From NCBI GenBank assembly GCA_035079385.1, contig JAVHKY010000016.1:4387501-4451500 (forward strand): 64,000 nucleotides of DNA, given 5' to 3'. The DNA is from Aspidiotus rigidus (lineage: Eukaryota; Arthropoda; Insecta; Hemiptera; Diaspididae). Both the position numbers and the translations under genes were made by a program. The notes under the pieces are model-generated. The model was not told the origin of the DNA, made no database searches, and worked only from the letters and a program-made list of their open reading frames with translations. Shown one piece after another: positions 51,201 to 58,800 of the stretch (position 1 is its first letter; the number at the start of each line of letters is the position of its first letter).

Positions 51201-52595
51201 ATGTGGACTGCGTTTTTTGCGTCGATTATTTGTCACTCATCTGCTAAAGACGTGCAATCAACATCGATATTTGATATTTCGTAAATTTTAAGTGCACAAC
51301 TTGTTATGGTTTTAGAATCGAGGTCCAAAATGAGTCGACTCTTAGTATTAGATTTTAACCATTGCTACATTAGTCAAGCATATAAATTAAGATTTCCTCT
51401 TTCTATGACTATAACTGACTACATATTCTGTCCGCGAGTAGTGAAGCCTCTGAACACACAGAACGTCTCAAGGGGGTGGCTGTACATCGACTGTAGATCG
51501 ACGTCGTGGATCAAAAAGTCGATCACTATACATTCCCAGAAAGTAAAAATTGACTGTTAATCGACGCAGATCAGGTCGATAAAAAAATTTGGAAAAGTCC
51601 AGCCCACATTACCAAAAAACTACAAATCGACGCAACAGAACAGTAAATTTTATATTCATAAAAAAGTCATGAGAAGTTGACTCGAAATCGACGGAATAGT
51701 CGCCACCCTATCGCGACCTGACATATTAACGTTCACGTGAGGTCGATTTTAAGAATATATCGAAGCAACTTTGACCAACACTTTGAAAGAAGTATAGAGT
51801 CTCGGTGGACATGGCTTATCTGGGTGTCTCTACCAGTTCTAATTGTTCAAATTCAATCCACTTGGAAGAACATTTCACGTCAATTTCTTCAGAGGATGGG
51901 GCGTGACGTCATCAAGAGACTTGTAAAAGGTAGAGGTTGAAATGAGGAAAGGGTGACGTCATCAGAACGTGACATTTCTAGGGAGGGGCGTCATTAGAGT
52001 GTGACGTCATGATGCGGGAACTTGGGACTAAGAAAAGTCTTAGATATAATTATAAACTAAGATAGCGGGGTTTTCGCTGCTATTGCAAAACATGCAATGG
52101 CTCTTAATTTGTGGTCATTTTTAGTCCCTTCCCCCTCTCATTCATCTCCCAAATAGGACAAAATCACGACATTAAATACTGCGTTAATTCGTCACCAGTC
52201 CGAAGGTATTTAAATTCAGATAGGAGGAAAGTGAACTGCTATCATCGTATATACAGATGAAAAGAAAACCGAAAAAAATTAGCACCTCTCTTTGAATGAC
52301 TTTAGAGATTAGGAATGATGAAAAAATCTGAGATCCTAGTCTGAATTACTTTTTGGTCAATATTTTAAGCGGAGAATTATTTCTTAATATTCTTAACAAA
52401 TTTCCCCTTCCTCTTTTATACATTCAAAGGCTAAACGATTCCAAGCATTGTTCATCTTATGACATGTCATAGTAGGTATAAAATTAAGGTTAAATCTCGC
52501 TCAACTTACGAGTCTGCGGCGTAATCGTAGAAATTAATTTTGCCAATGGTGGTATCGGCGGCGAAGTCCGAAATAATTGAATTCAAACGCGGCAT
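36254..52595 (-). CDS. PRDX6: 1-Cys peroxiredoxin, PRDX6 type
   Basis: Thiol peroxidase that reduces hydrogen peroxide and lipid hydroperoxides, mostly cytosolic. Five coding exons read from the right: 52,595-52,510; 47,257-47,101; 41,280-41,063; 39,864-39,789; 36,388-36,254. Total 672 nt, 223 aa, in frame, against 224 in vertebrates. The peroxidatic motif PVCTTELGR gives Cys44, with His36 in FSHPLDFTP and Arg128 in TVRALYVIDP completing the active site. The C-terminal domain has LSIVYPASTGRN, LLRVIDSLQL and IIATPANW, as in this subfamily. The phospholipase-type GxSxG of mammalian PRDX6 is ADSWV here and the paired His is replaced by Tyr, so only the peroxidase function is supported. The introns (5.3, 5.8, 1.2 and 3.4 kb) are filled with mobile elements, making the gene about 16 kb long. 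Confidence 0.94.
36690..37105 (+). mobile_element. LINE 3' tail with (ATA)n end
   Basis: Pyrimidine-rich sequence ends in gagctaatagcccggttgtg...gcttaaatgctcgttaaaa, then A-rich and (AAT)n repeats at 37,068-37,100. The same ending (gagct...ttaaatRgctcgttaaaa) closes the LINE at 39.69 kb and, on the minus strand, the one at 41.89 kb. It is a 5'-truncated copy lying in the last intron of the peroxiredoxin gene. Coding sequence is too decayed to read. Confidence 0.5.
37730..38289. mobile_element. Large palindromic insertion flanked by 13-bp direct repeats
   Basis: Two arms of about 190 bp (left about 37,818-38,010, right about 38,046-38,240) are near-identical inverted copies. Examples are cttcattttgaatataaat against its complement, and gacgtcac with ctgcaggttccaga near the outer ends. 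A smaller hairpin (attagatataatatacaaa) sits inside the left margin at 37,740-37,820. The whole is bounded by acaggtaggatta at 37,730-37,742 and again at 38,277-38,289, a candidate 13-bp target duplication. It contains no coding sequence. It lies in the last intron of the peroxiredoxin gene. Confidence 0.7.
38410..39705 (+). mobile_element. Decayed LINE (non-LTR retrotransposon), 3' part
   Basis: Pyrimidine-rich, frame-broken sequence ends in a LINE tail (ttaaatagctcgtt then A10) at about 39,680-39,700. Readable pieces include AEDLAAKQALL (near 39,385), typical of the end of a retrotransposon RNase H domain, and a C-H-C remnant (CHAEKL...HFFSC near 39,495), matching the zinc-knuckle position near the C-terminus of jockey/I-like second reading frames. 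Many stops and frameshifts show it is dead. It lies in the last intron of the peroxiredoxin gene, in the opposite orientation to it. Confidence 0.6.
40490..40578 (-). repeat. tRNA-like sequence, probable SINE head
   Basis: On the minus strand the sequence contains gtaggttcgagtccaatgg, a good RNA polymerase III B box inside a tRNA-like context. The T-stem and D-arm do not pair properly, so it is not a working tRNA gene. It is more likely the head of a tRNA-derived SINE in the third intron of the peroxiredoxin gene. Confidence 0.4.
40601..40848. mobile_element. MITE related to the element at 11.6 kb
   Basis: The ends are aggtgtggatcta (40,602-40,614) and tagatccacacct (40,835-40,847), a perfect 13-bp inverted pair. 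The terminal word CAGGTGYGGATCYA and an internal G tract are shared with 11,635-11,800. No target duplication is evident. The plus-strand frame across it is not a recognisable protein. Confidence 0.5.
41885..42448 (-). mobile_element. LINE 3' end, downstream half of an interrupted copy
   Basis: Read on the minus strand, this encodes the C-terminal part of a LINE second reading frame. It has W-rich linker pieces, RREEVIS, LSRLRIAVKKLHPST, then a C-x2-C...H...C zinc knuckle (CPYCQQ...DHFFSCPHF near 42,140). The 3' tail follows with ggctatttagctcgg and an A-run at 41,889-41,896. Frames are broken by stops and shifts. The reading continues from the segment at 45,681-46,400 across an inserted element, so this is one LINE copy split in two. 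RNase H plus a terminal CCHC knuckle points to the I/jockey-like group. Confidence 0.7.
42448..45680. mobile_element. 3.2 kb element with ~600-bp terminal inverted repeats
   Basis: The left arm (about 42,448-43,070) and right arm (about 45,030-45,680) are inverted copies. Paired phrases include tagtccatg at the outer ends, gataga catctgagaagagc, ccaaaatggcggcc, cttctggtaaaaggcg and gaactttgtcgaaag-type words near the inner ends. The trinucleotide CAT flanks both ends and may be the target duplication. The interior has a degenerate extra copy of the sub-terminal sequence (about 44,340-44,580), a short hairpin (44,874-44,942) and a nested element. No transposase is readable, so it is non-autonomous or decayed. 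It sits inside a LINE in intron 2 of the peroxiredoxin gene. Confidence 0.7.
43451..43934. mobile_element. Inverted-repeat element nested inside the 3.2 kb element
   Basis: Arms of about 110-150 bp (left from about 43,455, right to about 43,932) share gttgctcatgaagttgattg, actaaaaagaaaaa and caagagtttga with their complements, bordered by aaatatt plus A-runs. The interior of about 200 bp is non-coding. It lies wholly between the two terminal repeats of the larger element. Confidence 0.65.
45681..46400 (-). mobile_element. LINE, upstream half of the interrupted copy
   Basis: Read on the minus strand this starts with ALLEPIQTSSRRIALGAYRS, the usual end of the reverse-transcriptase region of I/jockey-like LINEs. 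It passes through a decayed linker to YTLCLSDGSK, the first motif of the RNase H domain. Stops and frameshifts are frequent. The segment 45,985-46,190 is repeated, in the same orientation, at 55,160-55,345. The continuation of the protein is at 42,448 and below. Confidence 0.65.
47940..48545. repeat. Dispersed repeat, copy 2 (partner at 2.3-2.9 kb)
   Basis: It carries the same ordered phrases as 2,300-2,890: ggcgtagccaaataaat (about 48,013), cgttcgcccc, gtctagtataagtct several times, caaatttcgaaat, and gcaaagacatgaaacatgt at the end. It lies in intron 1 of the peroxiredoxin gene. No coding capacity. Confidence 0.6.
49062..51022. mobile_element. 1.95 kb element with hairpin-forming terminal inverted repeats
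   Basis: The element spans 49,066-51,018. The terminal inverted repeats of about 72 bp begin tgttacgctcaattcacgta and are nearly identical. Each also contains an internal palindrome (gctcaatacgYgtaat...attacgcgtattgagc), so a single end can fold by itself. GATA flanks both ends (49,062-49,065 and 51,019-51,022). The interior has a second inverted pair (49,310-49,535 against 49,905-50,135) and a tRNA-derived palindrome. No transposase is readable. It lies in intron 1 of the peroxiredoxin gene, in surroundings rich in tcgac words on both sides. Confidence 0.7.
50180..50785. repeat. Two tRNA-derived repeats arranged head to head
   Basis: A sequence at 50,640-50,740 (plus) reads like a tRNA: tgaccgagcgcttgag as A box, an anticodon-like arm acttctgattcagaggt, and gtggtttaaacctc as B box. 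An inverted copy at about 50,325-50,397 (minus) has tggccagcggttgag and gtggtccaaacctc. The flanks (gttgaaatacggat, gaaaggaaagttcc) are also mirrored. The B boxes deviate from the consensus, so neither is a likely functional tRNA gene. They are probably tRNA-derived SINE units inside the 1.95 kb element. Confidence 0.6.
51900..52012. repeat. Three TGACGTCA sites at about 50-bp spacing
   Basis: Perfect TGACGTCA octamers occur at 51,904-51,911, 51,954-51,961 and 52,002-52,009, with related gcgtcatt and acgtgacat words between. The regular spacing suggests remnants of a tandem unit of about 49 bp. The octamer is the CREB/ATF binding sequence in animals. They lie in the first intron of the peroxiredoxin gene, about 0.5 kb from its first exon. 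Confidence 0.45.
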
Positions 52596-54194
52596 TTCGG
52601 CTACAGCTTAAAATAGAAACGCACAAAAAAAGATCTTCGGGCTAGCGAAATCTGATGCAATGAAAAACAGGACTCGAACGGTTTCTGCAGCGAACAAGCT
52701 CGGCTGTTGCGAACATACTAATGAGTAAGAAACTAGTCTCTCTTGTTGTGGCATTCGGTATTCGCCTCTCGAGTGATTCACACACACACAACAAACATAC
52801 GTACATCATTAATTGATGGGTGTGGAGTGCTTTTTATGCGCGTTAAATTTTCATTGAAGGAAAACTATGTACACATGTTACTCTTACAGATTATGTGAAG
52901 TACGATACGTACAGTATTTACGTTTAAATAAATTAATAGTAGAGAAATTAATGAAAGGAAAAAAAAAACATCTACCTTGAATCGGTTTTGCGTGACATGC
53001 GTAGGCTTTTCAGTAAATCATCGGACCGGACCGTATTTGTACAACTTTAGAATTTTTCGACCAATTTTTGAAAAATTAGGTAGGTACCGGTAACCGTTCG
53101 AAAGTTGTGCGCGTGAGTGCTTTAAAAAGGATGTTGCGTTCGGGGGTTTATTGGCCTCCGCATTTCATTGCCTTATACTCTGTCGGGCTTGTCGAATATA
53201 ATTTTGACGAAGTTAAATGATTTTAAGTGAGAAAAATGGTGTTTTTTAGTTAAAGAAGTAGCCTCTTCATATTGCGCGTATGGGGGAATTATCATTCTTG
53301 TAGGTTAAGATTAATCTTCAGGCATGCAGCGCATCGACGTCACCAAATTGGGTGTATTTCAAACTGAATTGAATAATTACTGAATCATACGAATGACGTT
53401 TTTTGATTTTGAAATTCTTAAGAAATTATCATGCAGATTACAATTGGAAACAATTGCGGTTTACGAGTAAGAGGTCTTTTGTTCTTTGAAAAAATTCTTT
53501 TCTGTCTGTGGCGTAGGTACAGTCGAGCTTTAAACCAATAATTCAAAATTGACGAGGTGACGCAATAATTTTTCGTTTTCAATGCATAGTTGCATTAAGT
53601 ACTTGGTTGATAAAGACCTTCCCGCTTCTTCGAACGCTCGCAGGATTTATAGTCGATTACCTTACGTAACAAAATTCCGTTAAGTTGATCTTGAAAATAT
53701 TTTTCTAAATTTTTTTACACGAATGATTTTTTTTTTGTTTTCTATTTATTTAAAAAATCGTGGAGTCACGATTATTATACATCGTGAGTTGACTGTATAA
53801 TTGAAAATCAACTTCTAGACGGTAAGAAATGATCTGAGGTAAATTTAACCGACTAGAATTTATTCGATGAAATAATTTAAAGAAGGTCATCCAAAACGAG
53901 CTAAAATTCTATTAAAAGACCGCTATACATGGGTTGAATGGAATATTCCTAAATAGGGGGGAGGGGATGTAGTCAGATATTCGTAACTATCAAGTTGTAG
54001 TCTTGGGATATTTGACAGCAAAAAGTTTTGAATACTGTGGCGCCATATCACACTGACTGATGCAATATTCTGTACCTATGACGCGCATCTTTAAAAATTA
54101 TCTGATGCAATTGAGTCCGGCAACATTTTTTGGAAATCAAGATATAATGATCTAAGCCTACCTGTTTGTGAGGGCGAAATACACTCGACGATGG
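52596..54194. other. Upstream of the peroxiredoxin gene; no other gene
   Basis: The promoter of the peroxiredoxin gene should lie at its left end. No TATA box is obvious. A short CA run is at 52,781-52,791. The rest is AT-rich non-coding DNA with a T-run at 53,726-53,736. Confidence 0.4.
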
Positions 54195-54915
54195 AGAGAT
54201 GAGCAGATCAGTCCCGCGGACACCGCGGAGGCTAACCAAGGGGATACGTTGTTGTACCCGCGGACACCGCGGCGAGCAACAGTAGGAAGTTTGGAGAGGT
54301 GAGCGAATCAGTCCCGCGGACACCGCGGAGGCTAATCAAGAGGAAGCACTGTTGTACCCGCGGACACCGCGGCGAGCAACAGAAGGAAGTTCGGAGAGGT
54401 GAGCAGATCAGTCCCGCGGACACCGCGGAGGCTAATCAAGAGGATACGCTGTTGTACCCGCGGACACCGCGGCGAGCAACAGGAGGAAGTTCGGAGAAGA
54501 TGAGCAGATCAGTCCCGCGGACACCGCGGAGGCTAACCAAGAGGATGCTTTCATAGCTTCTTTCCACAACCTCTTCGGACTGTTCGCCGCGGTGCCCGCG
54601 GGTATAGTCTACTCATTCTCGGCTTACTCGGCTTCCTCAGCTTCCCTCGCTTTCTTCTCGCTTACCTATCCCTTCGGGTTAGTCTCCGCGGTGTCCGCGG
54701 GTTTAGCTTTCCTATCTTCTCCGAACTTCCTTCTGTTGCTCGCTGCGGTGTCCGCGGGTACAACAGTGCTTCCTCTTGATTAGCCTCCGCGGTGTCCGCG
54801 GGACTGATCCGCTCTCCTCTCCGAACTTCATTCTGTTGCTCGCCGCGGTGTCCGCGGGTACAACAGAGTATCCTCTTGATTAGCTTCCGCGGTGACCGCG
54901 GGACTGGTCTTCTCT
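54195..54915. repeat. Inverted tandem array of a 100-bp unit with CCGCGGACACCGCGG cores
   Basis: From 54,195 a 100-bp unit repeats about 3.5 times. It carries gtCCCGCGGACACCGCGG at 54,212, 54,312, 54,412 and 54,513, and acCCGCGGACACCGCGG about 46 bp after each. After a spacer around 54,550-54,590 the same units follow in reverse orientation to 54,915 with six more cores, some mutated (gccgcggtgcccgcgg, gctgcggtgtccgcgg). That makes about thirteen cores in 720 bp. The period is not a multiple of three, so open frames across it on both strands are not protein repeats. It is far more GC- and CpG-rich than its surroundings. It may be the repeated 5' promoter region of a LINE whose start follows. 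Confidence 0.8.
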
Positions 54916-55156
54916 CCCCCCTCAACTTTGTAGCACCGGCCGATCACTCTCCAGCTTTCTTTTCAGTCTTTAATTCCAGTCAACCGTTCTTCTCCCTTTC
55001 TCTTTCACTCATTTGCTGTCAAATTACTATCGAAATAAACGTACATTGTTATACACTGAAAGAGACTTTTTCTTTATAATGTCGCGTAACGCCGATCCTC
55101 CGCCCGAGGCGTTCAGGAGCCTTCGGAGCCGACAGGTTCCTGGACCTATCAGAGAG
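54916..55156 (+). mobile_element. Candidate LINE 5' region and start of a first reading frame
   Basis: Pyrimidine-rich sequence leads to ATG at 55,079, which opens a GC-rich frame (MSRNADPPPEAFRSLRSR) unlike its AT-rich surroundings. After about 25 codons the sequence changes abruptly to an inverted LINE fragment. The likely reading is a retrotransposon 5' end with its first reading frame truncated. Family membership of the frame is not recognised. Confidence 0.35.
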
Positions 55157-55345
55157 GAGGGTATTCTTGAAGTAATTTTCAAGCAGTTTTGTCGGATTTG
55201 AAAAATTTCTGTGAGATTAAGACGTAAGAGTCCAAGAGGGGCAGCTTGTATGAATAGGTTCTAGGGGGTTTGCTATGAACAGTTTATTGAGAGAGTGATT
55301 AAATTGGAAGCGAATATGTTTTGTGGAGAGTTGATTTTGTGAAAG
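55157..55345 (-). mobile_element. LINE fragment, second copy of 45,985-46,190
   Basis: The phrases attcttgaag, ttgtcggattt, atttctgtgagat, tgctatgaacagtttatt and gaatatgttt occur here in the same order and orientation as at 45,985-46,190. They derive from the linker between the reverse transcriptase and RNase H regions. In relation to the frame at 55,079 it lies in reverse, which makes the junction at 55,156 chimeric. Confidence 0.55.
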
Positions 55346-55831
55346 ATTCGCTTGAGAATTGGTACAAAATTTTCACACAAATTGAGTATCTTCTCTTTTA
55401 TCTGCCTCTTATCGCAATTTCCTACCAAAAGGGGTGGCACTAGGGGGTTACAGCCATTGTAACATTCCACGAATCATCATTATCAGGTTAATTAAAAGTA
55501 TCTAAGGGACAAAATTAGTTTAATTTTTGTTCAACGTTGCACACACCGACGACACTATGAATAATACAAAGGAACAAAATAAATTCTGTCAATTTTTTCA
55601 TGTAGCCTTCTCATTCAAGAAAATTTATGTGTACCCTCCTGATTAATACTTAGGCTATTTGTCTTTCATCAGAATAACTGCCATTAAAATGACTCGACCT
55701 CTTTGAAAAAAATTCTTGTTCATCCAGACAAGTCTCAAATTAATTCAGTATTCAACTTTTTATTATAAGTAATATTACGGAAATGTGCTCGAAGAAAAGT
55801 TGAGAATATGACAGATATAAAATTGTTGAAA
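55346..55831. other. 3' flank of the SET/MYND gene
   Basis: No gene recognised. On the minus strand an AATAAA lies near 55,760, about 70 nt after the stop codon of the SET/MYND gene, and is a candidate polyadenylation signal. Confidence 0.35.
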
Positions 55832-58800
55832 TTATTCTTTGGTAGGTAAGTTCTGACGAACTCTATGCTGAAGTGATCTCTCTAATTCTTCTTTCGTTTT
55901 GGATAGTTCAAACAAACAGACATCTGGAATCAATTTAGCAAATCATTAGTACTGGTAGGACGTATTCAGGATGATACGAGTATATTTTATCACTCGCCTC
56001 AATATTCTAATGAGTTTATTACAAAGTCCAATTTTCTATTGTTTGAAAGGATCGACAAAAAATCCTTCCTTTTTCTGAAATAGACTTCCATTTTTCATCG
56101 CTTAATTGTCTCAACTATGAAGCTAATTTTGTCAACCCAGCTTCATCATATTATGTCACGTGATCAGGCAGTCGATTATAATATAGTGACGCAAGAACGA
56201 AAGAATTTGGAGAACTCCGCTCTCCAGCCGCGGGCAGCGAGATAGAGAACTGCACTTGATGACCTTGACCAGAGATTTAAAAAAATTATAAGATCTACAA
56301 TGAAGGATAGAGGAACTTATGTACTCCCTCCAAAGAAAAGGTCAGACTAGAGAAAATTAATTTTTTTTTTTTTAATTTGTTGATTAAGAAGAGGAATGCC
56401 CAGGAACTGCTTCATGAGTATGATGGAGGAAACTGGAAAATAATGATGACGCTAGAAAATCATTTTTGACTTCATGAAAAATAATAGCGAGAGGGAGGGT
56501 GGCTTAGGGTAAGGATTTTCGTAACCAAAATTTGGAACCCTCAATAACCGCGACCTAATTCTGAAACTTGTAAAAATTTTGAGCATTGAATCTTTCTAAA
56601 TTAGAGGACAGAGGGATTTGTAGTGTTTTAGAACTTTCTCGCAGAAGAGAAATTAAAAGTAGATACACAGATTAATGAGCTCTTTTAGAAAGAGCCATCA
56701 TAAAATATAGTGCATACCTAAAATGTTGAAAAAGAATTGTAAGTAAAAATAAGATATACTTTCACCTCGAATTTTGCAACAGCCTAGTTTCAGTTTCTCA
56801 GCTATCGACAGAATTTCTTCGCAAATTTCAGTTTTGTAGAGCAGCAAACTTTCTTCTATTTCTGAAAAAGTGATATATTGCAATTACAACTCGATCCCAT
56901 GTAGAACTTTGTGTAAGAAACAAAATAATCTAGTTTTGTAAATTTCTCTTTTCCATGAAATTTGAGTAATGTACCCAAATGTATCAGCCTCATTTTTGAA
57001 TTAATTATGCTTCTGCATTTTAAAAACTTAATTTTATTCACCTGCTAGAGTATATCCTTCGGTGTACCCGATAATACCACTTATTAACGAGTATTTGAAT
57101 TGCACTTTCGTGTGGTTTGTATCTGCTACGATACGATTATTTTTGATGAATGCGATTACTTCAGCCGGTTTTGTCGAATCAAATTTTGATAGCTCTTGAG
57201 CAACAATTCTTTGAAGAACACCAATTTTATCAGCTGATAATGTTGTTTTGCACAGGTGACAGCTCCAGTCGGAAAGAAAATTACACGGATTTGTAGGCAA
57301 TAACTTCCCGTCATTACATGATTTATTTCTACACTTTAACGCCGATAAGTACGTGTCGAACTCCTATACAATAAATATACAAATAATATAGTGCCTACTG
57401 TAATAAACAAGGAGCATTAACAAAGTTTATAGAATCTCGAAACAACCTTCCTTAGCTAGTCTAGTATAAAAGAGCTGTAAAACGGAAATGATACGCCAGA
57501 ATATCTGCGAGTGATAATTTTAACGTAATAAGTAAACTTTTCTTGACCTACTGCAGACAAGGTTTAGTATATGAAACGACGACTCCGAACGTTGTCTGCG
57601 AGTAGGCCCGCAACATAAAATACAGTGTAAAGAATGTAAAAAATACGCATTCTGCGACACTCCCCAAAAAGAGAGAAAGAAAAAACATAGAGACAGGAAC
57701 ATGGCAAGATAAAATGTAGAAAGGATGACTAGATACAAAACGGTAACAATTCATAATACAATTAAAACTTACAGAATAAAGAAAATAAAAAACAATAATG
57801 TTAGAACTTGGGAAAAATGAAAATCGCACATGTGACACTCCGGAAAGCAAAAAATGATACTTACAATACAAATAAGACCAGAACAATAAGAAAAGAGATA
57901 AAAAAGTAACTTCATAAAAGGAAGAATCAATCAATCAATAGCACTTAAAAAAAGAGAGAGGAAAAAAAAGTAACACTTCAAAAATAAAAACAACAATAAT
58001 AGTAAAAGATAAAATGATCAAAACAGAAAGAGGAAAAAGGTTGAAATGATAAAATGAATAAAAAATGAATAACAAATTGAAAATAGAACTCTAACTCTTC
58101 TTTGAAGGTGCTTTAATCTCAAAGTATTTCTTCTTCAGCCGCTCTACCTCTCCTTGGAGGAATTTGTCAGGCTCGGCCTTTTTCTTCTCCTCTTCAATCC
58201 TTGCGTATTCCTGTTTTCTGAATTCGCCTTGCAACTCCGGCTTCCTTTGCCGCGTTTATTTTTTTCAGTCGATGACTCCTCGGTGGGGGCGGCCCATGAG
58301 AAGATCCCTCCAACTCCTTTTTCCAAGAGTTGGCCATAAATGTGAGGGTGTCGACCTCCACTTCCTCAAACGGTTCGGAAGGAGTGTTTTCCATGTGTAC
58401 AGAACTGCACTTGAAAGATAAACTGAACTGATAAAGAACAACTGATCAGTAGTGTGAGAGATGACTCTCGATCAGAATGTCTGAAACGCGCGAGAGAGAA
58501 AACAACGCGAAAGAAGAGAGAGAAGAACAAGGTGAAGCAATGGCGAAGAAAGCGCCTGTTTCGGCCTTGACAAAAAAGGTAAAACGAAGAGAGAAAGAGA
58601 GAAAACGCGAAAGAAGAGAAAAAAAAAACTCGCAGCCCACACCGTTAGTTGCTCGGAATTGCCTTCATTAACTCTGTTAATTGAGGCAAACAGGGAACCT
58701 GTTTTATGGGAGTAATCATGTGAGTGTCATTTTTTGCTTTTTGTCGTCTCAAGTAGAGTGAACTTTGTTCCTCACCACCTTGAGATATTGTAGCTTGATA

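Noticed and set aside
54048..55079. Several repeated frames on both strands with PRTPRR or RGHRGEQQ-type words
   Set aside because: They arise because the 100-bp unit is not a multiple of three and is read in all frames. Their identity on both strands follows from the inverted array, so this is not a protein repeat.
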